This document shows positions 1 through 6,829 of a stretch of 8,153 nucleotides of DNA, piece by piece; position 1 is the stretch's first letter; each line of letters begins with the position of its first letter. This DNA is from Bryobacterales bacterium (lineage in GTDB: Bacteria > Acidobacteriota > Terriglobia > Bryobacterales > Bryobacteraceae). A program made the translations under genes and the position numbers. The stretch lies in NCBI GenBank assembly GCA_025353235.1, contig JANXQZ010000199.1:1-8153 (forward strand). Reading direction: 5' to 3'. The notes beneath the pieces are model-generated. The model worked only from the letters and a program-made list of their open reading frames with translations. It was not told where the DNA came from and made no database searches.

Positions 1-297
1 CTGCTGATTCAGGCTTTCGTTCGGGAAACTTTCCCCTCCGAGCGTCTAGCGACCGTGCCTTGGTGGGCCTGGACCGGTGGACTGATCAGCGTTGGCTCCA
101 CCATGGCCGGATTGACGTTTGCCCAGAAAATGGGGGCGGGAAGCTTTACCGGGCTCAGCATCACGGCCTCGCTGATCACGTCGATCGCCCTAGACCACTT
201 CGGCGCGATCGGGTTTAAGACTCACCCCGCCTCGCTCATTCGGCTTTTGGGAGGCGCGCTGATGATTGCTGGATTGTGGCTGGTTGCGAAGTTTTAG
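1..297 (+). CDS. DMT family transporter, YdcZ/DUF606 type (3' part)
   Basis: The reading frame is open from the first base, so the start lies upstream and only about the last 98 residues are seen. The GTG at 55 is internal: the frame continues upstream of it and the protein around it matches the family. The translated stretch has the DUF606 (YdcZ) pattern: a PWWAWTGG entry into a membrane segment, a helix with QKMGAGSFTGL, a conserved LDHFGAIGF motif, and a final helix of the RLLGGALMIAGLWL type that ends the protein. Members are small inner-membrane proteins of about 145 residues in the drug/metabolite transporter superfamily; their substrates are mostly unknown. The family call is confident. 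No substrate can be read from the sequence. No terminator is evident after the stop. Confidence 0.85.
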   Translation: MLIQAFVRETFPSERLATVPWWAWTGGLISVGSTMAGLTFAQKMGAGSFTGLSITASLITSIALDHFGAIGFKTHPASLIRLLGGALMIAGLWLVAKF

Positions 298-315
298 GCG
301 TTAAAATATCGACGG

Positions 316-345
316 TTGAAACTATGCCGATAAGATAGGTATCCT
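316..345 (+). promoter_or_regulatory. possible sigma70-like promoter for the 84-residue gene
   Basis: TTGAAA at 316-321 is followed after 18 bases by TATCCT at 340-345. The first is close to a consensus -35 box; the second matches four of six -10 positions. It lies in the short gap between the transporter stop and the next start. The match is weak and could arise by chance in this AT-richer stretch. Confidence 0.25.
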
Positions 346-371
346 AATGCAAAGGCATTGGCGCACATCAA

Positions 372-626
372 ATGGCACTCGAACAAGAACTCAAAGTTTA
401 CAAAACCAAACTTCCGGAATTGGCACTTGACGAGGGCAAGTTTGTCCTGATCCATGGTACGAGCGTTGTGTCGGTTTACACGAGTTATGAAGATGCGATC
501 AAGGAGGGCTATTCCAAGTTTGGCCTGGAACCTTTTTTGGTTAAGCAAATTCATGCCGTCGAACAGATCCAATTCGTCTCCCGATTGTTTGAAGCACAAC
601 CTTGCCATACTTCACTTGACAACTAG
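372..626 (+). CDS. conserved small hypothetical protein (84 aa)
   Basis: This is a small cytoplasmic protein with no signal peptide or membrane helix. It opens with MALEQELKVYKTKLPEL, then has GKFVLIHG and SYEDAIKEGYSKFGLEPFLVKQI, ending with a short variable tail. I recognise this pattern from unnamed bacterial proteins that often sit directly before a retropepsin-like protease gene, as here, but I know of no assigned function. The alternating strands and the YEDA-KEGY helix suggest a compact alpha/beta fold. There is no convincing Shine-Dalgarno sequence before the ATG at 372; a small hairpin (AATGC/GCATT, 346-359) lies just upstream. The protein sequence fits this start. GC content is clearly lower than in the large operon downstream. 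The coding end overlaps the apparent remnant N-terminus of the protease in another frame. Confidence 0.75.
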   Translation: MALEQELKVYKTKLPELALDEGKFVLIHGTSVVSVYTSYEDAIKEGYSKFGLEPFLVKQIHAVEQIQFVSRLFEAQPCHTSLDN

Positions 627-643
627 CACAAAATGGGGCGTTG

Positions 644-1047
644 ATGCTCCTTGCTAGCGTTGGCGTTAGTCAAGCTAGGTCGGCTGCTCTTACCTTGGCA
701 GGGAAACCAATCCCGAATCTCGTGATAGTTCAAGCCATGATAGATACCGGAGCAAGTTGTACCTGTATAGATCCGTCAATTTTGAAACAACTAAATCTTT
801 CTCCCACTGGGTCCGTCTCTCTGGCGACCCCGAGCCCGGGTTAACTCTGGCGAGCGCAAACCAGTTTGACGTTACGGTCATTATCGAAACCAACCCAAAC
901 CTGCCGCGACTTGTCTTTCAGACGATCCCCGTTATCGAATCGCATCTACTGAGTCAAGGGTTCCATATGCTTCTGGGAAGGGACATCCTAAGAAATTGCT
1001 TGTTGACCTTTGATGGGCAGAACAGCTTGTTCTCTCTCGCTTACTGA
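644..1047 (+). pseudogene. retropepsin-like aspartic protease, frame broken at about 840
   Basis: Two overlapping frames together give one clan AA aspartic protease of roughly 134 residues. The first part (ATG at 644, frame 2) carries VGVSQARSAALTLAGKPIPN and the catalytic IDTGASCTCIDPS motif, then NLSPTGSVSLATPSPG, and stops at TAA 842-844. The rest continues in frame 1 from about 841 with LTLASANQFDV, PVIESHLLSQGF, the LLGRDIL motif typical of the C-terminal part of these proteases, and FSLAY before TGA at 1045-1047. Such proteins normally form homodimers, each giving one DTG aspartate. The switch is -1 and coincides with C CCG GGT at 835-841, so it could be a programmed frameshift, a true one-base deletion or a sequencing error. 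The N-terminus is also about a dozen residues short; matching residues appear in frame 1 upstream (601-651). A weak GGGG at 635-638 precedes the ATG. I favour a decaying gene but cannot exclude frameshift expression. Confidence 0.65.
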
Positions 1048-1056
1048 AGCGGCAGG

Positions 1057-1080
1057 GTCGGCATAGAACACCATGCCGAC
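1057..1080 (+). terminator. hairpin after the protease gene, possible terminator without U-tract
   Basis: A perfect 8-bp inverted repeat, GTCGGCAT at 1057-1064 and ATGCCGAC at 1073-1080, encloses an 8-base loop and begins 10 bases after the protease stop. There is no T-run after it, so it is not a canonical intrinsic terminator. It may instead protect the 3' end or assist factor-dependent termination. Confidence 0.35.
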
Positions 1081-1254
1081 GCCAATCATGGGCTGGCCTC
1101 CACGACTCAGATGTTGCCCGGGTTGGGCACTTGGTGATGCATTTCTGCCCTTAGGACGCTATCCCGGAAAAACCCTGCATGCATAGTGTGTTTCACCACT
1201 AGCGCAACTTCCCGCAAATTCGTTACAGTATTCAAGAACGCTAAATTTTCGTAC

Positions 1255-1260
1255 GGGAGG
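1255..1260 (+). promoter_or_regulatory. ribosome binding site for the DUF1800 gene
   Basis: GGGAGG at 1255-1260 lies 10 bases before the ATG at 1271. It is the only good Shine-Dalgarno match nearby and supports this start, which also gives a complete signal peptide. Confidence 0.6.
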
Positions 1261-1270
1261 TACTGCTCGC

Positions 1271-3832
1271 ATGCGAGTCAGTTCCAGAACGCGAGGCCTG
1301 TTGTGTGTCTTTGCGTGTGCCATGGCGCAGGCGGCCACGCCAGCCGCTTCCATTAGAGTCAGCCCCAGCACGGCGGACGTGCGAGTCGGGGAAACCAAGG
1401 CGTTCAGCGCGGCGTCGACCGGCGTCACCACGGTTTCCTGGCAGGTGCTCTCAACCGCCAACGCGCCGGCCGGTTCTCTAGGCTCGGTCAGCGGTTCCGG
1501 CGTGTATACTCCGCCTGCCGCGCTCCCGGTGCCTAACACGGTCTACGTGCGAGCGTCCGACTCTAAGAACGCGGCCACTTTTGGCCAAGCAACGGTCACG
1601 CTGCTGAACCCGGCGCCGTCCATCCATTCGCTTGCGCCCGCTGCCGTAAATACCGGGTTGCCATACCTGGTCACGATCACTGGCACGAACTTCCTGCCGA
1701 CTTCGCAGGTGCAATGGAACGGAGCGGCCGTTGTATCGCAATTCGTCTCCCCCACGCAAATCAAGCTCGCCGGCACTACGGCCCTCGCGGCGAACACGAA
1801 AGTGCTGGTGACGGTGATGAACCCGGACCCGGGCAGCAAGACGTCGAATTCGCAAACCCTGACTGTCGAGCCGCCAGTTCAAGTTACCCTCGCGCCCGAC
1901 AAGCGGACCGTTCGCTGCGGCCTCACGCTGCAGCTTACCGCCCATGTGGTCAACAACGCCGACCAGACCGTGAGTTGGACCGCTTCGGCCGGCGCGGTGG
2001 ACTCGAAAGGTCTTTACACGGCACCCGCCGTTCTGCCGACCTCTGCCGACGTAACGATCGCTGCCGTCAGCAAGGCTGACCCGTCTGCGAAAGCCACGGT
2101 GACGGCGAGCTTGCAAAATCCCATGCCGGTGATCGGCTCCGTGACGCCCGCCGGTCTATTGGTTGGACCGAACGAGCTGACGATCGCCGGGGCTGGTTTC
2201 GCTCGGGGAGCCAAAATCATGATCGCTGGCCAGTCCGTGCCAGCAACCTGGATCTCGGATCAGAAGCTGACTGCCAGCGCCACGGTTGCCGCGCAGTTAG
2301 GGCGGATCGCTTCGGTGAAGGTGATGAATCCAGACCCCGGCACGCTCACATCCGCCGCCCTTTCCGTCTCCGTCAAAGTCGCAACCGAAAAGATGGCGTA
2401 CGCGGACGCGATTCGTTTTCTGGAGATGGCGAGCTGGGGGCCGTCGCCCGCCAGCGTGGCTCATCTTCAATCCATAGGGCGCGATGCATGGCTTGCTGAG
2501 CAGTTTGCCGCGCCTGGGTCGCCGCTGCCCAATCCAACCGATCAAAATGAAGGCAACGGCGCGCTGCAGCAGGCGTTCCTTACCAACGCGCTGACGGCAA
2601 ACGACCAGCTCCGGCAACGGGTTGCCTTCGCGTTGAGCGAAATCTTCGTTGTGTCAGGGGTGAAGGACGATCGCTATTGGGAGATGGTTCCCTACCTTCG
2701 CTTGTTGTCGGACAACGCGTTTGGAAGTTACCGGAACTTGCTCGAAAAGATCACGCTGAACCCCGGCATGGGGCTGTTTCTCGACATGGTGAACAACGAC
2801 AAGGCGAACCCGGCCAAGAACACCGTGGCCAACGAGAACTACGGGCGCGAAGTAATGCAACTCTTCACCATCGGGATCAATCCGCTAAACCCGGATGGAA
2901 CCCTTGCGCCAGGCGCTCCTGCGTACGATCAGCAAACTGTAACCGAATTGGCCAAGGCTTTCACCGGGTGGACCTATCCGCCGGAGCCCGGATTCCAGAG
3001 CCAGTGGAGGAATCCGCCCTACTTCTTCGGCGAAATGATCCCGATCGCAGAGCATCACGATACCACCCAGAAAAACCTCAACTTTGCCGGGCAGTGCAGT
3101 GCGATCCCGGCGGGCGGCACGGCTGCCAGCGATCTCAAGACCGCTTTGGACTGCCTGGCGAGGCACCCAAATGTTGCGCCGTTCATCTCCTATCGCCTGA
3201 TCCAGCGGCTGGTAATGAGCAGCCCTTCGCCGCAGTACGTCGGCCGGGTTGCGGCGGTGTTTACTGCCAACGCGGGCAGCCTGCAAAAAGTGGTGACCGC
3301 GATTCTAACCGACACGGAAGCCCTGGCAACCGGAAGCGGAAAGCTGCGCGAGCCGATAGTCTACTCGACCTCCCTGCTGCGCGCGCTGAACGCCGGCATA
3401 TTGAACAACGCCGCATCCGGCGTGGCCGGGCACACCGAGGCCATGGGCCAGAAGCTGCTGTTCCCGGCAAGCGTCTTCAACTACTTCTCGCCGTTCTACC
3501 GCATACCCGGCATGTCGCCGCCGCCGGTGGCGCCGGAGTTCCAGATTATGAACGCCGCCACCGCGCTGGCGCGTGTGAACTTCGTGTACCGGGCAATCAA
3601 TAACCAGATCTCCGGCAACGTGAAGGTCGATTTCTCCAGCCTGGAGGATTTAGCGGCGGATACCGACATCTTGGTGGAAGCCATCAACCAGGCGCTGTAC
3701 CGCGGCGAGATGAACGCAGCCGAAAAGACGGCTGTCAAGACCGCCGCGCAAGCCGCGCCCGATCCCCATAACCGCGTCAGAAACGCGCTCTACGTGGCTG
3801 CTTCGGCGGCCCAGTATCAAGTGGAAAATTAG
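1271..3832 (+). CDS. secreted DUF1800 protein with duplicated Ig-like/IPT-TIG modules
   Basis: The 853-residue product begins with a signal peptide (about residues 1-22, ending near AMAQAA). A first Ig-like domain follows (about 28-112, with SGVYTPPA), then an IPT/TIG domain (about 114-200, with ITGTNFLPTSQVQWNG and VMNPDPG), a second Ig-like domain (about 202-283, with KGLYTAPA) and a second IPT/TIG domain (about 285-370, with IAGAGFARGAKIMIAG and VMNPDPG). The DUF1800 region spans about 375-850 and shows RQRVAFALSEIFVVS (448-462), NYGREVMQLFTIG (523-535), ELAKAFTGW (559-567), HHDTTQKNL (595-603), REP (693-695) and NYFSPFYR (737-744). The biochemical role of DUF1800 is unknown. It is very commonly encoded next to DUF1501, as here, 19 bases upstream. 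The Ig/TIG front suggests binding to a partner, glycan or surface outside the cell. The family call is secure; any function would be guesswork. Confidence 0.93.
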   Translation: MRVSSRTRGLLCVFACAMAQAATPAASIRVSPSTADVRVGETKAFSAASTGVTTVSWQVLSTANAPAGSLGSVSGSGVYTPPAALPVPNTVYVRASDSKNAATFGQATVTLLNPAPSIHSLAPAAVNTGLPYLVTITGTNFLPTSQVQWNGAAVVSQFVSPTQIKLAGTTALAANTKVLVTVMNPDPGSKTSNSQTLTVEPPVQVTLAPDKRTVRCGLTLQLTAHVVNNADQTVSWTASAGAVDSKGLYTAPAVLPTSADVTIAAVSKADPSAKATVTASLQNPMPVIGSVTPAGLLVGPNELTIAGAGFARGAKIMIAGQSVPATWISDQKLTASATVAAQLGRIASVKVMNPDPGTLTSAALSVSVKVATEKMAYADAIRFLEMASWGPSPASVAHLQSIGRDAWLAEQFAAPGSPLPNPTDQNEGNGALQQAFLTNALTANDQLRQRVAFALSEIFVVSGVKDDRYWEMVPYLRLLSDNAFGSYRNLLEKITLNPGMGLFLDMVNNDKANPAKNTVANENYGREVMQLFTIGINPLNPDGTLAPGAPAYDQQTVTELAKAFTGWTYPPEPGFQSQWRNPPYFFGEMIPIAEHHDTTQKNLNFAGQCSAIPAGGTAASDLKTALDCLARHPNVAPFISYRLIQRLVMSSPSPQYVGRVAAVFTANAGSLQKVVTAILTDTEALATGSGKLREPIVYSTSLLRALNAGILNNAASGVAGHTEAMGQKLLFPASVFNYFSPFYRIPGMSPPPVAPEFQIMNAATALARVNFVYRAINNQISGNVKVDFSSLEDLAADTDILVEAINQALYRGEMNAAEKTAVKTAAQAAPDPHNRVRNALYVAASAAQYQVEN

Positions 3833-3836
3833 GAGC

Positions 3837-3842
3837 AGGAGA
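3837..3842 (+). promoter_or_regulatory. ribosome binding site for the DUF1501 gene
   Basis: AGGAGA at 3837-3842 lies 9 bases before the ATG at 3852, inside the 19-base gap after the DUF1800 stop. It fixes the DUF1501 start and indicates translation from a shared transcript. Confidence 0.7.
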
Positions 3843-3851
3843 CTAGCCAAC

Positions 3852-5273
3852 ATGAAATTCAACTCACTCAGATCGCGCCGGGATTTCCTGCGCTTCGGTG
3901 TCAGCACCATCTCCACTCTCGGGGCGGCAGCTGCGTTCGGCGAGGCCGGACTCCTCAGCGCCAGCACGCAGGCCGCCGCGCCCGACTACAAAGCTCTGGT
4001 CTGCATCTTCCTATTTGGCGGCAACGACGCAAACAATCTGCTGATTCCGAACGAATCCTCCGCGGACACGCGCTATGGATACTCAACGTACAAGAACGTG
4101 CGGCAGAATTTGGCCTTGTCGCAGGCCAGCTTGGCGGCGATTCACGATCCCGTTTCCAATAAAGCGTTCGGAATGCATCCCAGCCTTCAGCCTCTGGCCG
4201 ATCTGTATACAAAATCGAGCCGCGTCGGACTGGTCGCCAACGTCGGTCCGTTGATCAAACCGGTGCCGCTCGATTCCACGGGCAAGCATCCGAATCTCAA
4301 TGCGGTGCCGCTGCCGGTCAACTTGTTCTCCCATTCGGACCAGACCGGCGAGTGGCAGAATGGAGTTCCGCAGGGCGGGAGCTCCACCGGGTGGGCTGGA
4401 CGGCTCGCGGACCGAATCTATGTTCCAGGCTGCAGCCCGGCCTCGTCGCCGGGCGGCTACGCCGGGTTTCCTCCTTCCATCGGAATCAGCGGAAATTCCC
4501 TGCAGTTGATCGGGCATTGCACTCAGCCCACCACTGTCAGCACCAGCAACTTCGGACTCATCGGGATGGACCACACGGCCATCGCGGACGCCCGCATGAC
4601 GGGTCTGCAAAACATGCTGAGCTTGAAGAGCGGCGTCACGTTGATTCAGGCGGCGCAGAATTCCATGACGTCGGCGATCGAAGTTGCGAAGATCATCGAC
4701 CAGGCGTCCAGCCAGACTCCGATTACGGGATTCCCGAACACCGATCTCGGGAACCAACTGGCGCAGGTGGCCAACATTATCCGCATGCAGGGCGCGCTCG
4801 GGACGAATCGGCAGATCTTCTTCTGTTCGCAAGGGGGATACGATACCCACTCGGACGAACTCAAGCAGCAGGGTCAGCTTTTAGCCGATCTGGCGCAGGC
4901 GATGGCGGCGTTCGACACTGCGCTCGGCGCGCTGAATCTGCTTCCCAACGTGACCACGTTTACCGAATCGGAGTTCAACCGCACGTTCCAGCCGAACGGC
5001 AACGCCGGCACCGACCATGCCTGGGGAACCCATACGATGGTGATGGGCGGCGCCGTGAAAGGAGGCCAGATCTTCGGCAAGTACCCTCAGCTCGTCCTGA
5101 CTGGACCGGACGATTCCGGCGACCGGGGCAATTGGGTTCCATCCACCTCCGTGGATCAGTATGGCGGGGCCATGGCCAAATGGTTTGGCGTGCAAGCCCA
5201 GGCCGATCTCGACTACGTGTTCCCGAACCTGGTCAATTTCGGATACAATAGCACCCTGCCGATCTTTGGCTAA
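3852..5273 (+). CDS. Tat-exported DUF1501 family protein
   Basis: This 473-residue protein starts with a twin-arginine signal: RSRRDFLRFG at residues 7-16, a hydrophobic stretch to about 38, and an AxA-type cleavage region near TQAAAPDY. The mature part has the DUF1501 landmarks in order: CIFLFGGNDANNLLIP (51-66), FSHSDQTGEWQ (159-169), TGWAGRLAD (179-187), GGYDTHSDE (328-336), TESEFNRTFQPNG (371-383) with GTDHAWGTH (386-394), and a closing STSVDQYGGAMAKWFG (431-446). DUF1501 belongs to the alkaline-phosphatase/sulfatase-like superfamily. The Asp/His-rich motifs look like metal ligands, which is inference from the fold. Export through Tat implies folding, perhaps with metal or cofactor loading, before crossing the inner membrane. 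The gene is the second of a tight operon, between DUF1800 and a membrane protein that starts 15 bases after its stop. The substrate is unknown. Confidence 0.93.
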   Translation: MKFNSLRSRRDFLRFGVSTISTLGAAAAFGEAGLLSASTQAAAPDYKALVCIFLFGGNDANNLLIPNESSADTRYGYSTYKNVRQNLALSQASLAAIHDPVSNKAFGMHPSLQPLADLYTKSSRVGLVANVGPLIKPVPLDSTGKHPNLNAVPLPVNLFSHSDQTGEWQNGVPQGGSSTGWAGRLADRIYVPGCSPASSPGGYAGFPPSIGISGNSLQLIGHCTQPTTVSTSNFGLIGMDHTAIADARMTGLQNMLSLKSGVTLIQAAQNSMTSAIEVAKIIDQASSQTPITGFPNTDLGNQLAQVANIIRMQGALGTNRQIFFCSQGGYDTHSDELKQQGQLLADLAQAMAAFDTALGALNLLPNVTTFTESEFNRTFQPNGNAGTDHAWGTHTMVMGGAVKGGQIFGKYPQLVLTGPDDSGDRGNWVPSTSVDQYGGAMAKWFGVQAQADLDYVFPNLVNFGYNSTLPIFG

Positions 5274-5278
5274 CTTCC

Positions 5279-5284
5279 GAGGTG
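5279..5284 (+). promoter_or_regulatory. ribosome binding site that decides a GTG start
   Basis: GAGGTG at 5279-5284 is placed a few bases before the GTG at 5289 and is the only good site here. It supports GTG over later in-frame starts. The site sits directly after the DUF1501 stop, which fits an operon. Confidence 0.5.
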
Positions 5285-5288
5285 CCGG

Positions 5289-6275
5289 GTGCTCAAGTAC
5301 ATCGACGTTCTAATTGGTCTCGCCGTCGTGATGGTGGCGGCGAGCATGTCCGTAACCGTGCTGACCCAGGCGGCCACCAATCTCTGGAAGAGCCGAGGCA
5401 AAGAGCTCAAGCGCGGCATCATGGATCTGCTGCAACAGATCAATCCCGACTTCGCACCCAATATTACGGACGCGATTGCCACCGCCGTGCTCACGCATCC
5501 TTTGATCCGCGAAGGACAGAAGGATTTGGGCACTGTGATTCATCGGGAAGAGCTCACTAAGCTCCTGCTTGAACTTGCGACCGTCGATACCCCCCAGAAA
5601 CTAGACGATGCCGTTCGAATCCCGCTCAAAGATGCGCTGACCAAGAATGGCATCGCCAACCCCGAGCAAACGATCAAGAACATTCGCATGACGGCGCTGC
5701 AGTTGGAGCAGGAGCATCCGGAACTGGCTAGCAATGTCCGTCACGGAATGGCCATCGTGCAGGAAGCCAAGAGCGAGTTTGTCGCCAAGCTGAACGGGTG
5801 GTTTGATCAAACGATCGATCGGGTCAGTTCCCGGTTCACCTTTCACGCCCGCTACGTAACTCTGTTGAATGCTTGCATCGTGGCGCTATTCCTGCAACTC
5901 GATACCATCGCGATTCTGAATCGGCTGGCCGTGGACGATACGCTTCGGGCGGCCACCGTGGAGCAGGCCAAGGTTCTTGTGGCCCAGAATCAAGATCCAA
6001 AATACGCGGAGCTTCTCAAGCAAAATCCGTTGCTTTGGATTCCGCAGACGGCCGGGGACTGGGCGCAACATTGGAATTGGAATCATCTGCCGGGCTTGAT
6101 TGTCACCATGCTGCTGCTGAACCTGGGCGCGCCGTTCTGGTTTAATGCGCTGAAGAACCTGCTTCAGTTGCGGTCACTGGTCGCCCAGAAAGACGATGCC
6201 CAGCGGATCGAGCGTCAGACCACGCAAACGGTGAAACCGCTTGCTAACGCGCACGGCTCGGAAATCGGGCCGTGA
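5289..6275 (+). CDS. uncharacterised integral membrane protein (328 aa), third operon gene
   Basis: Three hydrophobic segments are visible: residues about 5-27 (IDVLIGLAVVMVAASMSVTV), about 190-210 (LLNACIVALFLQLDTIAIL) and about 267-287 (LPGLIVTMLLLNLGAPFWF). Between the first two lies a long polar helical region (30-165) rich in charged residues. I recognise a recurring but unnamed bacterial family from WFDQTIDRVSSRF (171-183), LQLDTIAILNRL (202-213) and GAPFWFNALKNLLQLRS (280-296). I know of no established function. The GTG start is chosen for its Shine-Dalgarno sequence and because it begins the first helix. The gene starts 15 bases after DUF1501 and is likely cotranscribed. This suggests, but does not prove, that it anchors or serves the exported DUF1800/DUF1501 pair from the inner membrane. 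The C-terminal tail (297-328) is polar and probably cytoplasmic or disordered. Confidence 0.8.
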   Translation: MLKYIDVLIGLAVVMVAASMSVTVLTQAATNLWKSRGKELKRGIMDLLQQINPDFAPNITDAIATAVLTHPLIREGQKDLGTVIHREELTKLLLELATVDTPQKLDDAVRIPLKDALTKNGIANPEQTIKNIRMTALQLEQEHPELASNVRHGMAIVQEAKSEFVAKLNGWFDQTIDRVSSRFTFHARYVTLLNACIVALFLQLDTIAILNRLAVDDTLRAATVEQAKVLVAQNQDPKYAELLKQNPLLWIPQTAGDWAQHWNWNHLPGLIVTMLLLNLGAPFWFNALKNLLQLRSLVAQKDDAQRIERQTTQTVKPLANAHGSEIGP

Positions 6276-6303
6276 CGCCCTTTTCATCCCCTTGTTTGGG
6301 ATG
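6267..6303. terminator. compact hairpins between convergent genes, possible bidirectional terminator
   Basis: GGGC (6267-6270) and GCCC (6277-6280) form a short stem with a 6-base loop, followed by TTTT at 6281-6284. A second perfect stem, CATCCC (6285-6290) with GGGATG (6298-6303), follows at once, and a T-run (ATTTTT) comes a few bases later. The hairpins overlap both stop codons of the convergent genes. Stems are short, so activity is uncertain. Confidence 0.35.
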
Positions 6304-6829
6304 CTGGATTTTTCACCAGCAGCACGTGCCCGACATGGTGCCGTCCGTGCCAGGCATAGAGCGCCAGGTTCTTTTCGAGCGTCATCAAGCCCCGCTCCGG
6401 GTGACGAAACGAGCGTGAAAAATCCTGATCGGTCAAGGTGCGGAGCAGGAGCATCCAACGTGCGTGGAGCGCATCCAGCATAGCGAGAGACAGCTCAACC
6501 GGCGCCGTCCTGGCATCGGGCAACTCGGCCCAGAGATCCTCATGATACGGCTTGATGGTGGGCTCGTTCTCGGTAAGCGCGAGCCGGAAGCGGATGTAGC
6601 TGTTTAGATGGCTATCCACCACGTGATGGACCACTTGGCGCACCGTCCAGCCACCGTCGCGGTAGGGTGTGTCCAGTTGCGAGGCCGACATGCCGTCAAT
6701 GGCCTCGCGCAGCTTCGCCGGAGTGTCCTCCACCTCTCGAAGCCATTGCAGGCGAGTCTCGGGAGCGACGTGATCGGGAAATTCGAACTTGCCGAGTGGA
6801 TAGCGCGGGTCAGTAGTCAAAGAGGGCAT
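6284..6829 (-). CDS. DinB-superfamily protein, YfiT/BstA type (putative metal-dependent thiol transferase)
   Basis: The 181-residue product opens with MPSLTTDPRYPLGKFEFP, the typical YfiT beginning (DxRYPxGKF). Two histidine motifs follow: VVHHVVDSH (residues 66-74) and YAWHGRHHVGH (158-168). In YfiT-like DinB proteins three histidines bind a divalent metal; here H68, H161 and H165 are the likely ligands by alignment. Length fits the family (about 175-180). Characterised relatives, the bacillithiol S-transferases of Firmicutes, join a thiol cofactor to electrophiles; whether this organism uses bacillithiol is not shown. The start at 6829 is preferred because GGGGG (6839-6835) sits 5 bases upstream. 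An in-frame ATG at 6841 and still longer forms lack a ribosome site and run into the divergent neighbour's region. The 3' end converges on the membrane-protein gene with an 8-base gap. Confidence 0.88.
   Translation of the reverse strand: MPSLTTDPRYPLGKFEFPDHVAPETRLQWLREVEDTPAKLREAIDGMSASQLDTPYRDGGWTVRQVVHHVVDSHLNSYIRFRLALTENEPTIKPYHEDLWAELPDARTAPVELSLAMLDALHARWMLLLRTLTDQDFSRSFRHPERGLMTLEKNLALYAWHGRHHVGHVLLVKNPASQTRG

Noticed and set aside
1202..1255. Promoter for the DUF1800 operon (TTACAG and TAAATT)
   Set aside because: The only -35/-10-like pair is 13 bases apart, too close for sigma70, so no promoter is called.
1478..2116. Minus-strand open frame (212 codons) opposite the Ig/TIG modules
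   Set aside because: The Arg-rich shadow follows the GC pattern of the real gene and has no recognisable domain.
2677..3603. Long plus-strand open frame (308 codons) inside the DUF1800 gene
   Set aside because: It is out of frame with a well supported family protein, is Arg/Gly-rich as GC-rich shadows are, and resembles nothing known.
4083..4850. Long minus-strand open frame (255 codons) opposite the DUF1501 gene
   Set aside because: It is an antisense shadow of a GC-rich gene: Arg-rich composition, no motif, no ribosome site.
4352..5251. Second plus-strand open frame (299 codons) inside DUF1501
   Set aside because: It has low-complexity Arg/His/Gly composition, and the overlapping frame has clear DUF1501 motifs from end to end.
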